A stretch of 32,405 bases of DNA, taken from NCBI GenBank assembly GCA_963169805.1, contig CAUJDY010000085.1, positions 1 through 32,405 on the forward strand. Direction: 5' to 3'. The notes under the pieces were generated by a model. That model searched no databases and was not told the origin of the DNA. It saw nothing but the letters and a program-made list of their open reading frames with translations. The position numbers and the translations under genes were made by a program. Position 1 is the stretch's first letter, and each line of letters begins with the position of its first letter. Below, piece after piece: positions 15,432-24,012 of this stretch. The stretch is from Bdellovibrionota bacterium. Its GTDB lineage: Bacteria > Bdellovibrionota > Bdellovibrionia > Bdellovibrionales > JAEYZS01.

Positions 15432-18400
15432 ATGACATTTATTTTAAAGAAATCTGGGTTTTCATTCATTTTAGCTGTTGGCCTATTTACGATTTTATTT
15501 GGATATCAAAACTGCGGAAAAGTAAAGTTTAACAGAGAAGAAAAAGTAGGTCCTGTATGTGAAACAGGGATTACGGATCTCAACGGAGCTTGTTGTGCTC
15601 CTGCTCAAGTTGCTTCAGGAGAAAACGGCTGTGGTAATGCATGCGCTTGGCAAGGTCCAAGAAATGTAAGTGCAAGTCCAACAACTTTTAATGGAACAGG
15701 GACTGTTTCAGGTGAAGTGACTTTTTCAATTCCAGATAATGATGAGATCGATACAGTTACTTTTGATTTTGATGATGGAAGCCCCGTTGTGACAGTAACG
15801 GGTGGAAATCAGGTTGTAAATCACACATTTACTTCAAGTTCTAATCGGCAGTTCCGTGTTCAAGCTGGAATTAAAAAGGTGGGTAGTGATCAATGTGTTC
15901 ATAATCAGACCATTATGATTATTATCAATACTACGACAAATTGTTTAATCTCAACAGAGTTAAGTGGTGATAATACGGGAGTTGTAGGGGAAGAATTGGA
16001 TTTCCAAGTTGGAATGTCAAATTGTCCTAATAACGGGTATGCAATTGATTGGCACAAAAACTTTAATCAAGACCAAGTTGTAGATGCAAGTACTGTAAAC
16101 AATCCAAACATGGTGTTCAGATACGGAGCTCCAGGGCTGTATCGTGTTCGTGCGAGCACGACATTTGAGGGGTTAGCTCTTACAACTGTGTCCGAAAAAG
16201 ATGTGATCATTTCATGTCCATTTGGTTCTTATGAAGATACATCTGCTAATATATGTATTTGTCATAGTAATAACCAGCAAGTACCTGCAAATGGAGTTTG
16301 TCCTTCGTGCGGTACTGGGGCAAATCAAGATCCAACAACGGGAACATGTGTGTGTCCAGTAGGTCAAACATATGATCCAGTACAAATGCGCTGTGAGTGT
16401 CCTAGTGGTAATCCTCCCAATGCTGGAGGATCATGTCAAAATCCACAGTGTTCTGTCACAGTAAATGGACAAACAATTACTCGAGAAGAAGGTGGAGTAT
16501 TAACTCTTCATAGAAGAGACAATGCTGGTGCCACAACTTGTGGATTTACATGTTCTTCGCAGAGTCGTACTTGCCGAGGCGGTCAGTTTGTGAATAGTGC
16601 AAATCAGCCTCAACCGTTTGATCCAGGATATATTTATTCTGAAGTAGTAGCCTGTCAGTCTCCATGTGGTACATGTTCTCTTCCGGTTGCTGATGGAACA
16701 TTAACTGCGAATGCAAATGAAAATAGGACTGTACATCGAAGAGCAACAAGTTCATCTAGTTGTGGATTTACATGTTCAAGTGAAGTTCTCACATGTAATG
16801 GTACAAACTTTTTAAACTCTTCAAATCAAGTTGTTTCAAATGGTTCTGCTCTTTACATCAATCAACCTCAATGTACGTCTGCATGTCAGAGATGTACGGT
16901 TGTTGGTCACCCAACAATCACTCAAATTGATGTTGGACAACATGTTTCTAAGTACACAACAATTGGAGTCGCATGTACGGCAAATCAATGTGCAGAGCAG
17001 AGACTCACATGTACAACAGCTGGCCAAACTCTTCTGTTTAGTTCAGATTACACGCATACAGATCCAGAGGTCTGCCGTAATAACATTCCAACATGCCCGG
17101 CTTGTCCTGTTGTAGGTTATCCAGGTCGTACTAGTGTTGCCGCAGGAACAAACCTTGTTGGTTACACGACAACTGGCGCGCCATGTGGTGGAGCATGTTT
17201 AGAAGTGAGTCGAGCTTGTCCGGCAACTGGTGGCACAACTCTTACATTTCCTGCGGGAACTTATCCAACTCCAGCATTGTGTAATCCAAACGTGCCAGCG
17301 TGTTCGAATCCTCCTGTTGTGATTTACTCTAAAACTTCTGGTGGAAGTGCTTCGACTGCATTTAACTATAATTCTGAGAATATATATGGACGTGTCCTAA
17401 ACACAGCGAATGGTGATATGGGGTGTTCTTCTGGTAACGTTGCCGATCCATCACATCCTTCATATGCGTCCCCTGGTTCGTCGAATCTTAGTGCGTGTGA
17501 CAATAACGCAAATTATGTAAGAATTGATACGCATTCATATGCATCTAATAATACAAAGCACTGGGTATATTCTGGTGGAGTTTGGAATTTAAATCCAAGT
17601 CCAAACAATATATACACTCCAACCAGCCATAGATTGTATGGACACCAACTGATTATTCCAGGAACTTTTAGATCTTGTGCAAAGAACGCGCAAGGTGAAA
17701 GGGGCTGTACAACTATAACAGTTGAGGCCGATGCTCCTGAGATAATTCTGTCAAGAACAGAGGGTGGAGCGGATGTTTCGTCGTTTGATTATCAAACGGA
17801 TAGTATCTATATGAGAGTGAATAAATTAGCTCCGACAATAAGAGACTATCAAAATATACCAAACTATCGTGGATGTATAGCTGCTGATGCAGATGATCCA
17901 AATCACCCAGCACAAAATTTAAACTATTGTAATGTTTCATCTCCTGAAGAGGCGTATGAAGGTTTAATAAGCTCAAGATACATCCCGCTACCTAAAGAAG
18001 ATTGGGATTGTTTTAATGCGACATCATCACAGAGTGGACGTTGTGTTTATAAAGGGCTACAAAAAATTGGTGGTGGATTTACGAATGTCATTCGTGAAAG
18101 TGCATCAGCTGTTCCGGGTCGTTACAAAATGTGTATCTACAACAAGTTCGGTAATAAAATAACGTGTCGTGAATTCAGGATTACAGGAACGATTCCTGTA
18201 ACAAGTTGTCCGTCTGGGCAGTTTTTAGAAACGCACAGAGATACAGGTGAGCAATTTTGTGCGCGTGCGGGTAGTGTGGATGGGCAGTTTTGTTCGGGAG
18301 GTACAACAAACACTTGGGCAGCTTATTCGAATAGATCTAATCGTCCAGACTCTCAGTTTACTTGTCCTGCAGCGGCTCCAACAGAGCCTGTAGATAAAAA

Positions 18401-19358
18401 CTATGCAGATTTGTGGTGGGTCCATCAAGATAGAACAGCAACGATGTTTCATAGAAACTTAGGGATATGCTCAGGCTCTACGGCTTGTGCCATTCTTGCA
18501 AACATAGATGTTTATAGAGCTAGTACAAACACATTCTTGTATACAAGAAACATTAGTACGGCAGCAGATGTACAAAGATATTTAGGAAGCACAAAGTGTA
18601 CGAGTGTTCAAACTGCATTCTCGTGTGCAAGATCTGCGACGTGTCCTAGTTGTCCTGAGGGGCAGACGTGGAATAGATCGACATGCCAGTGTTCGGGTGG
18701 GGTCACGATACCTTCAGATTCGATTGATGTATTTACGAGTACCAGTAGTAGTGCGGCTTCTACAAGTCCAGTGCCGAATGGACCTTTTAGTTACAAACAA
18801 GATGAGGAGTTTTTTAGCTATGTGAAATTACCGTCTAACGCGACTTCATACAGAGTATGTGTAGGGGCGTGTACATCTGACGCTCAGTTTTCAACGGAGC
18901 AGGTGAGTGATCCAAAATATACAGTAACAACGGTAGGAAACTACAAGGTGCTGAGAACACGAAATGCACCAAATAGCTATCCCGTGGGTTCGTATGTATT
19001 CCATGTTAAATATGGAACAGCAAGTGATGTGATTACGATTAATGTTACGGCGCCAACTACGCAGACGGCGCAGTACAGATGGGAAAGAAGGGATCGAACT
19101 TATGGTCCTGGTTCTGGATGTCACTTAAGTTCGGATCAGGGGAATGCTCAGGTTGAGGTTCAGAGAGGTAATTTAATTCGAACGGGTTCTTGTCCAAATT
19201 GTGATTTTACAATGAATGAAACAAATAGACCGTGTAATGCAAGCACAGATGGCGAAACCTTTGTGGTGTATCCAAGTTGTGGTGGCTGGCAGTCCGGAAT
19301 GGAAGGTTACTCAGGCTATCGCTGCGAGCGCACCGGCGGCTCCTACGGCGAATTCTAA
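15432..19358 (+). CDS. Very large cysteine-rich PKD-domain lipoprotein
   Basis: A 1308-aa protein. The hydrophobic N-terminus ends in FGYQNCGK (Cys28), a non-canonical lipobox shared with the lipoprotein at 30044 and typical of Bdellovibrio-group proteins. Residues about 75-165 look like a PKD domain (DTVTFDFDDGSP, NQVVNHTF) and 180-262 like a second. EGF/Notch-like cysteine-rich blocks follow (CICHSNN, TCVCPVGQTYDP, RCECPSG). Internal repeats come in pairs: CGFTCSS units near 375 and 445, GYP/GHP-YTT units near 495 and 560, and YSKTSGG/LSRTEGG units near 635 and 770. I count roughly 70 cysteines, so it is probably stabilised by disulfides on the outer surface. It is likely an adhesin or structural surface protein; the exact role is unknown. 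Its stop abuts the left inverted repeat of the RAYT element. Confidence 0.75.
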   Translation: MTFILKKSGFSFILAVGLFTILFGYQNCGKVKFNREEKVGPVCETGITDLNGACCAPAQVASGENGCGNACAWQGPRNVSASPTTFNGTGTVSGEVTFSIPDNDEIDTVTFDFDDGSPVVTVTGGNQVVNHTFTSSSNRQFRVQAGIKKVGSDQCVHNQTIMIIINTTTNCLISTELSGDNTGVVGEELDFQVGMSNCPNNGYAIDWHKNFNQDQVVDASTVNNPNMVFRYGAPGLYRVRASTTFEGLALTTVSEKDVIISCPFGSYEDTSANICICHSNNQQVPANGVCPSCGTGANQDPTTGTCVCPVGQTYDPVQMRCECPSGNPPNAGGSCQNPQCSVTVNGQTITREEGGVLTLHRRDNAGATTCGFTCSSQSRTCRGGQFVNSANQPQPFDPGYIYSEVVACQSPCGTCSLPVADGTLTANANENRTVHRRATSSSSCGFTCSSEVLTCNGTNFLNSSNQVVSNGSALYINQPQCTSACQRCTVVGHPTITQIDVGQHVSKYTTIGVACTANQCAEQRLTCTTAGQTLLFSSDYTHTDPEVCRNNIPTCPACPVVGYPGRTSVAAGTNLVGYTTTGAPCGGACLEVSRACPATGGTTLTFPAGTYPTPALCNPNVPACSNPPVVIYSKTSGGSASTAFNYNSENIYGRVLNTANGDMGCSSGNVADPSHPSYASPGSSNLSACDNNANYVRIDTHSYASNNTKHWVYSGGVWNLNPSPNNIYTPTSHRLYGHQLIIPGTFRSCAKNAQGERGCTTITVEADAPEIILSRTEGGADVSSFDYQTDSIYMRVNKLAPTIRDYQNIPNYRGCIAADADDPNHPAQNLNYCNVSSPEEAYEGLISSRYIPLPKEDWDCFNATSSQSGRCVYKGLQKIGGGFTNVIRESASAVPGRYKMCIYNKFGNKITCREFRITGTIPVTSCPSGQFLETHRDTGEQFCARAGSVDGQFCSGGTTNTWAAYSNRSNRPDSQFTCPAAAPTEPVDKNYADLWWVHQDRTATMFHRNLGICSGSTACAILANIDVYRASTNTFLYTRNISTAADVQRYLGSTKCTSVQTAFSCARSATCPSCPEGQTWNRSTCQCSGGVTIPSDSIDVFTSTSSSAASTSPVPNGPFSYKQDEEFFSYVKLPSNATSYRVCVGACTSDAQFSTEQVSDPKYTVTTVGNYKVLRTRNAPNSYPVGSYVFHVKYGTASDVITINVTAPTTQTAQYRWERRDRTYGPGSGCHLSSDQGNAQVEVQRGNLIRTGSCPNCDFTMNETNRPCNASTDGETFVVYPSCGGWQSGMEGYSGYRCERTGGSYGEF

Positions 19359-19359
19359 A

Positions 19360-19394
19360 AAAAAGGTAACAATTACCTTTTTGGGTAACGGCGC
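19360..19394. repeat. Left inverted repeat, also a bidirectional terminator-like hairpin
   Basis: AAAAAGGTAA pairs with TTACCTTTTT around CAA. A-runs precede and T-runs follow the stem on both strands, so it can terminate the lipoprotein gene (+, stop at 19358) and the transposase gene (-). Its - strand encodes the last residues and TAA stop of the transposase (RYPKR), so element end and coding end coincide. Confidence 0.8.
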
Positions 19395-20047
19395 ATCAAA
19401 AACTCTTCTAGATTATAGCTAAAAGAGTTTTTGTTTTTGGGTAATTTGAATTCAGTTCTACGTAGGGCTTTTTGTACTCGATCATCAAGTTCATTCTCAA
19501 AAGGTTCATTTAGCCAATCAAGAAAATCATGAGATGTAAAGTCATCAATGTAATCATAGAAACTTTCTGGTGTGTCGTAAATTTTTAAGTTTAGACTATC
19601 GTATCGACCATTTTGTCGAGATAGAGTTGAATATTTATACTCTTCAACTCTATCGCAAACACCTGCCTTACACGGATTACGAAATAAATATTTTGTAGCG
19701 AGAGCGTAATGCTCGTTTTTTGTTAAAACTGACCAGTGATATTTTCCACCAAAAACATGATTTATTCGAGAGGAGTGATGATTTATTTCCTTTGCGATTT
19801 CTCTTTGCGCATACTTAATAATATCGCCAATATTTTTATCGGGCGTACTTGCAATCAAATGATAATGGTTGGACATCAGAACAAACGAGTGAACTCTTAG
19901 ACCATAGAGATACGATGCATAAGTAAAATATTTGGCAAAAATATTCCAACAAAGGTCCATATGAGCGTAAAAGAACTCTTTATTATTTGTTCTATTCATA
20001 ATGTGATACGGATATATATCTGTTTTATATAAATTTTTTCGTGGCAT
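19373..20047 (-). CDS. REP-associated tyrosine transposase (RAYT, Y1_Tnp family)
   Basis: A 224-aa single-strand DNA transposase/endonuclease of the IS200-like Y1 class. The N-terminal YHIMNRTNNKEFFY (12-27) is diagnostic of the TnpA-REP subfamily. The HUH motif is His61-Tyr62-His63 in VLMSNHYHLIAS. The probable nucleophile is Tyr120 in ATKYLFRNPCKAGV, with the family NP-x-(K/R)-A-G next to it. The basic C-terminal extension ends inside the inverted repeat. Known relatives cut and join REP hairpins; here the flanking inverted repeats are the likely substrate. The frame is intact with all motifs, so it may still be active. No clear ribosome-binding site precedes the ATG. Confidence 0.92.
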   Translation of the reverse strand: MPRKNLYKTDIYPYHIMNRTNNKEFFYAHMDLCWNIFAKYFTYASYLYGLRVHSFVLMSNHYHLIASTPDKNIGDIIKYAQREIAKEINHHSSRINHVFGGKYHWSVLTKNEHYALATKYLFRNPCKAGVCDRVEEYKYSTLSRQNGRYDSLNLKIYDTPESFYDYIDDFTSHDFLDWLNEPFENELDDRVQKALRRTEFKLPKNKNSFSYNLEEFLMRRYPKR

Positions 20048-20121
20048 TGTAAGAATCTATAAGAGCAAAGTAAGGACCATGCTATAAAGGCCCACCCTAA
20101 GCATAACCATAAGAGTCGAAC

Positions 20122-20143
20122 GGTATCCGGGCCCGGCCGTACC
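20122..20143. repeat. GC-rich palindrome in the transposase upstream region
   Basis: CCGGGCCCGG (20127-20136) is a perfect 10-bp palindrome, flanked by GGTA (20122-20125) and TACC (20140-20143), so a longer interrupted hairpin can form. It is far richer in G and C than its surroundings. It lies inside the element, between the transposase start and the right inverted repeat, in the 114-nt stretch 20048-20161 that holds no gene. It may be another structured site recognised by the transposase. Confidence 0.45.
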
Positions 20144-20161
20144 AAATAATGCTAAAATAAC

Positions 20162-20196
20162 GCGGCGTTACCCAAAAAGGTAATTGTTACCTTTTT
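20162..20196. repeat. Right inverted repeat, directly upstream of mutL
   Basis: The reverse complement of the left repeat with one mismatch (position 20165). It has the same perfect 10-bp stem and TTG loop followed by TTTTT. In the + direction it would act as a terminator-like hairpin ending 21 nt before the mutL ATG at 20218. Confidence 0.8.
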
Positions 20197-20217
20197 GGAA
20201 TGGGGATAGAAGCGGGT

Positions 20218-22065
20218 ATGGCGATTGAGGTATTGGCACAGGATGTTGTAAATCAAATTGCGGCAGGGGAAGTTCTCGAGCGCCCATCCAATTTGGTAAA
20301 AGAACTTGTAGAAAATTCTATTGATGCGGGTTCCTCTCAAATAGAAATTGATATTGATGATGGTGGCCGGTATCTAAAAATCACAGACAATGGATGCGGA
20401 ATCTCTAAAGAAGATCTTCCAAAAGCAATTCTTAGACATGCGACAAGTAAAATCTCTAAATTCCATGATCTCTGGAGCTTAGCTAGCTACGGCTTCCGTG
20501 GCGAAGCTCTTGCAAGTGTTGCCGCTGTTTCTGAATTAACAATTAAATCTAAATTATCTACCGAATCTAGCTCCTATGTCTTGAAAACAAGTTACGGTGT
20601 TTCTAATAACGTATTTGATCAAAGCGGCGAAAATGGAACAACAATCACCGTTGAAAAACTTTTTGAAAATGTACCTGCACGTTTGAAGTTTTTAAAGACA
20701 GAAGCTGCCGAAGCCAGTCAAATATTTAAAGTCATCAAAGCGTTTGCTCTCTGTCATCCTCATATTGAATTCAAAGTACGGAATAAAAACATACTTAAAT
20801 ACTTTTACCCAAAAACGAAATCTCTTATTGAAAGAGTTCAAACCGTTCTTGAGCAAGAAACTCTCTATGAGACTCATCAAACCCACGGCAATCAAAGCAT
20901 ACAAGTGCTCTTTTCCTCTCCCAAAGATGTGAACCGTACTGCTCAAAATATTTGGATCTTTGTACAAAAGCGCTGGATACAAGACAGAGCTCTTCAGAAA
21001 GCAATTATGGATGCATATCAAAACTTACTAATGCATGGAGAATATCCAAGTTGTGTTTTATTTTTAGACTGCGATCCACAAACAATTGACGTCAATATTC
21101 ACCCCACAAAATCTCAGGTAAAATTCCAGGATCCGTCTCAAGCTTTTAGAAGTGTTTATCACACATTAAGAGATGCTCTCGAAAAAGGTCCTTGGTTAAA
21201 GAGTTTGTTTGATTTACCTCAGGAAGAACAATCGGCCAATCAAGTTCCATTTCTGCCGTCGGATATCTCAAGCACTAGTTCTATTCAAAATGCAGTTGAA
21301 AGTTTCGCCAAAAACTACCAGATGCAGGACAGTTTTCAAGAATCTCATTTTCAAATGGCGCAATTCAAAACAAAAGAAATTGTGCCTTACGCAAAACCCT
21401 CCACCCTTGTTCAAAAAATATCGGAACAGAGGGTCGAAAACAACTCCACTCCAACAATTCAGAATGTAAATCTAGAGCCCCTATGGGGTTCTCTACAAGT
21501 TCTAGGTCAGTTGAATCAAACTTATATCCTGGCCCAGTCTCGTCAATCTCTATTCCTCATTGATCAGCATGCTTCTCATGAGCGAGTTATGTTTGAAAAG
21601 TTAAACTCGTCATGGAGAGAACAAAAGTTTGAGATCCAAAGTTATCTACTTCCGCTATCTTTAGATCTCTCGCCGGAAAAAATTGAGGCACTCATTAAAA
21701 ATAAAGATGAATTTACAAGGATTGGTATTGAGCTGGAGCAATCAAGTCCTGAGTCCATTTCTATTTATTCAGCACCGTCTTTTATTAAAGAATTTGCCAT
21801 CGTAGAGGCTCTTATAAAAATGTCTCAAGATCTTTTAGATTTAGGTGGAGCATTTCAAATTCAAAAAAAGATCACAGATATCTTTGCTACGATGGCTTGC
21901 CATTCTGCAATCCGGGCAGGCCAAGCTCTCTCCTCCGAAGAAATGAAAGAGCTTTTGGTGAGTATGGACGCTTTTCCACTTTCAAGTTTTTGCCCACATG
22001 GACGTCCGGTCTTTAAACAAATAACATTCTTAGAACTTGATCGTGATTTTGGTAGAATAGTCTAA
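20218..22065 (+). CDS. mutL: DNA mismatch repair protein MutL (endonuclease type)
   Basis: A 615-aa protein; the ATG at 20218 gives the family start MAIEVLAQDVVNQIAAGEV, while the ATG at 20200 adds six unrelated residues. The GHKL ATPase motifs are present: NQIAAGEV...ELVENSIDAG, DNGCGI, HATSKI and GFRGEALASVAAV. After a variable linker (about 330-420), the C-terminal dimer domain contains DQHASHERVMFE (the DQHA-x2-E-x4-E metal motif), ACHSAIRAGQ and FCPHGRP. MutL therefore nicks DNA itself, as in species lacking MutH. The stop overlaps the miaA start. The right RAYT repeat lies just upstream, so its promoter may be inside the element; no convincing one was seen. Confidence 0.97.
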   Translation: MAIEVLAQDVVNQIAAGEVLERPSNLVKELVENSIDAGSSQIEIDIDDGGRYLKITDNGCGISKEDLPKAILRHATSKISKFHDLWSLASYGFRGEALASVAAVSELTIKSKLSTESSSYVLKTSYGVSNNVFDQSGENGTTITVEKLFENVPARLKFLKTEAAEASQIFKVIKAFALCHPHIEFKVRNKNILKYFYPKTKSLIERVQTVLEQETLYETHQTHGNQSIQVLFSSPKDVNRTAQNIWIFVQKRWIQDRALQKAIMDAYQNLLMHGEYPSCVLFLDCDPQTIDVNIHPTKSQVKFQDPSQAFRSVYHTLRDALEKGPWLKSLFDLPQEEQSANQVPFLPSDISSTSSIQNAVESFAKNYQMQDSFQESHFQMAQFKTKEIVPYAKPSTLVQKISEQRVENNSTPTIQNVNLEPLWGSLQVLGQLNQTYILAQSRQSLFLIDQHASHERVMFEKLNSSWREQKFEIQSYLLPLSLDLSPEKIEALIKNKDEFTRIGIELEQSSPESISIYSAPSFIKEFAIVEALIKMSQDLLDLGGAFQIQKKITDIFATMACHSAIRAGQALSSEEMKELLVSMDAFPLSSFCPHGRPVFKQITFLELDRDFGRIV

Positions 22066-22970
22066 TGAAATCACGGCTTGTATTTATTATTGGTCCAACT
22101 GCTTCAGGTAAGACAGATTTAGCTATTCAAAGTTCTTTAAAAACTCAAAGTGAAATTATCAATGCAGATAGTGTGCAAGTTTTTGAAGGATTAGATATTG
22201 GATCTGCTAAACCCACCCCTGACGAACTTCGCACAGTCAAGCATCACTTGGTTGGTCATATTCCAAAAGGACAAGATTACACTTCTGGAGAGTTTCGAAA
22301 AGACGTACTAAAAATACTCGATACAAATCCAAATAAAAACTTTATTATTGTAGGAGGAAGTGGGTTTTATCTTAAAGGCTTAACACATGGTTTATTTGAA
22401 ATTCCAGATGTGCCAGAAGACATTCATTTGGCTGTTCGTAAAGAGATGCCCGAGCAACTTTATCAAGAACTTCTAAGAGTTGACCCTCAATCTGCACAGG
22501 TCATAAATCCAAATGATACTTATCGTATTCAAAGGGCAATTGAAGTTTTTCGAGCATTTCAAAAGCCACTTTCTCAGTTTAAAAATGAGTTTAAAAGACA
22601 AGAGCTGCCATTTGAGTATATCAAAATTGGGCTTAAAATATCTCGCGATGATTTACGAGTTCGAGTCCGTCAAAGAGTCGTAAAGATGATAGAACGGGGC
22701 CTTATTGAGGAAACAAGTCGCCTTATTCAAGACGGTTTTGAGAATTGGAAGGCTCTTATGAGTGTTGGATATAAAGAAACTGTTGAATATCTTAAGGGAC
22801 ATATAAGTCGAGACGATCTTGTAGATGAAATTACAAAAAATACTATGGGTCTTGCTAAGCGGCAGATGACTTGGTTCCGCAAAGATTTGGAGATTGAATG
22901 GTTTGAGGCTTTAGAAGACCAGCAATTGGCTCTTGCCAGAGTACAAAATTTTCTTAGTCAACAATCCTAA
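22065..22970 (+). CDS. miaA: tRNA dimethylallyltransferase
   Basis: A 301-aa enzyme adding an isopentenyl group to A37 of tRNAs that read U-starting codons. The P-loop is GPTASGKT (residues 10-17). The family motifs INADSVQVFEGLDIGSAKPTP and GGSGFYLKGL are clear, and the C-terminal part shows SVGYKETVEYL and AKRQMTWFRKD. The ATG shares its A with the mutL stop codon (TAATG), so translation is coupled. The mutL-miaA pair is common in bacteria. Confidence 0.97.
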   Translation: MKSRLVFIIGPTASGKTDLAIQSSLKTQSEIINADSVQVFEGLDIGSAKPTPDELRTVKHHLVGHIPKGQDYTSGEFRKDVLKILDTNPNKNFIIVGGSGFYLKGLTHGLFEIPDVPEDIHLAVRKEMPEQLYQELLRVDPQSAQVINPNDTYRIQRAIEVFRAFQKPLSQFKNEFKRQELPFEYIKIGLKISRDDLRVRVRQRVVKMIERGLIEETSRLIQDGFENWKALMSVGYKETVEYLKGHISRDDLVDEITKNTMGLAKRQMTWFRKDLEIEWFEALEDQQLALARVQNFLSQQS

Positions 22971-23032
22971 ATTCGAATCGACCTACAAACGCTTGAATTG
23001 TTGAGCTGAATCAGCAAAAATAAAAGAGTCCT

Positions 23033-23047
23033 AATCTCATTGAGATT
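23033..23047. promoter_or_regulatory. Perfect palindrome upstream of yicC
   Basis: AATCTCA-T-TGAGATT is a perfect 7-bp inverted repeat with a 1-nt centre in the 130-nt gap between miaA and yicC. It resembles the core of the palindromes at 14164 and 15359 (TCTCA...TGAGA) but is 2 nt shorter inside. It might be an operator. The gap has only poor sigma-70-like boxes (TTGAAT near 22993) and no gene. Confidence 0.3.
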
Positions 23048-23100
23048 GCATCAATATGGATTTTGAGAAAAGGACGTTTTCAAATATTTTTGAGGTGATT

Positions 23101-23979
23101 ATGCTCAGTATGACATGTTTTGGGTATGCTTCCCAAAAAACAGATTTTGGCTACCTAGAAGTTTCAATTAAGAGTGTGAATGGTCGATTTCTGGAGTTAA
23201 GGACTCATTTGCCAGCTGAGTTTTACAAATATGAAACAGATTTAAAGAAGAAGGTCTCTACTGTTTTTCAAAGAGGAACCGTATCTGTTTATGTCAATCG
23301 TAAGAAGGATCATAAACATGCAAAAGCAAATGTTATTGTGAGAGAAGATTTAGCAAAATCTTTTTTAAAATCTATAGATCAACTTTCAAAAAATTTAAAA
23401 ATTCCAAATAATGTGAGTTTTGATAGGATCTTGCAATTACCTCAGGTTTTTGTTGTAGAAGAAGACTCTAGCGTCACAAAATCAGAAGAAAAAATATTAT
23501 TTAAACTTTTAAGCGAAGCCCTTCTGAAGGCAAAAGTGGAAAAAGTAAGAGAAGGTACTGCTCTTAAAAAAGATATTCTTGGTCATTTATCAACTCTCAA
23601 GAATCTTTTAAAAAATACAAGACAGGTATCGATTAAGCATCACAAAAATCTTAAATCCTTGATGGATATTAAAGTTCAAAAAGTAGACAGTGTTACGGAT
23701 GTAGTCGACCAAAGGCTAGCTCAAAACATAGTAGATCAAATGGAGCGTTCTGATATTGCTGAGGAGATTACACGCTTTTCCGAGCATATACGTTCTATTG
23801 AAAAGCTTATTCATGTTGATAAATATGTAGGCAAAAAACTTGAGTTTTATACTCAAGAACTGCTAAGAGAGATGAACACTATTGGATCAAAGTCTCAGAT
23901 AGTGAAAATTACAGAAAATGTGGTAGAATCTAAATCATTGATTGAAAAAATCAGAGAGCAGATACAAAACGTAGAGTAA
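23101..23979 (+). CDS. yicC: YicC-family endoribonuclease
   Basis: The ATG at 23101 (292 aa) gives MLSMTCFGYAS, matching the family start MI-SMTGYG. GAGGTGA sits just upstream, whereas the ATG at 23056 adds 15 non-family residues. The N-terminal YicC domain shows VSIKSVNGRFLELRTHLPAEF and RGTVSVYVNRKK. The C-terminal DUF1732 domain ends with RSDIAEEITRFSEHI and GKKLEFYTQELLREMNTIGSKSQ, both diagnostic. Members are reported to be RNases acting on small RNAs and mRNAs. It sits directly before gmk, the usual pairing. Confidence 0.95.
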   Translation: MLSMTCFGYASQKTDFGYLEVSIKSVNGRFLELRTHLPAEFYKYETDLKKKVSTVFQRGTVSVYVNRKKDHKHAKANVIVREDLAKSFLKSIDQLSKNLKIPNNVSFDRILQLPQVFVVEEDSSVTKSEEKILFKLLSEALLKAKVEKVREGTALKKDILGHLSTLKNLLKNTRQVSIKHHKNLKSLMDIKVQKVDSVTDVVDQRLAQNIVDQMERSDIAEEITRFSEHIRSIEKLIHVDKYVGKKLEFYTQELLREMNTIGSKSQIVKITENVVESKSLIEKIREQIQNVE

Positions 23980-24012
23980 GAAGTATCCAACGGATGTTGA
24001 AAGGCAGCGAGA

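Larger units (their letters stand above)
19360..20196 (-). mobile_element. RAYT element bounded by 35-bp inverted repeats
   Basis: Two 35-nt copies in inverted orientation (19360-19394 and 20162-20196) differ at one base and bracket a single Y1/HUH transposase gene on the - strand. Each copy contains a perfect 10-bp hairpin, AAAAAGGTAA-CAA-TTACCTTTTT (or its complement), followed inward by GGGTAACG-N-CGC. This is the layout of REP-associated tyrosine transposase genes flanked by inverted REP-like units (a REPtron). No target-site duplication was found. A domesticated element, or one that moves by single-strand excision, would leave none. Confidence 0.7.

Noticed and set aside
16831-17115. 94-aa + strand frame inside the large lipoprotein gene.
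   Set aside because: A frame shadow created by repetitive codons; the main frame has continuous repeats and domains.
19345-20215. Target-site duplication around the RAYT element.
   Set aside because: The flanks outside the repeats (GAATTCT and GGAATGG) do not match beyond chance.
20152-20340. 62-aa - strand reading across the right inverted repeat and the start of mutL.
   Set aside because: It lies opposite conserved mutL codons and a hairpin; no ribosome-binding site or motif.
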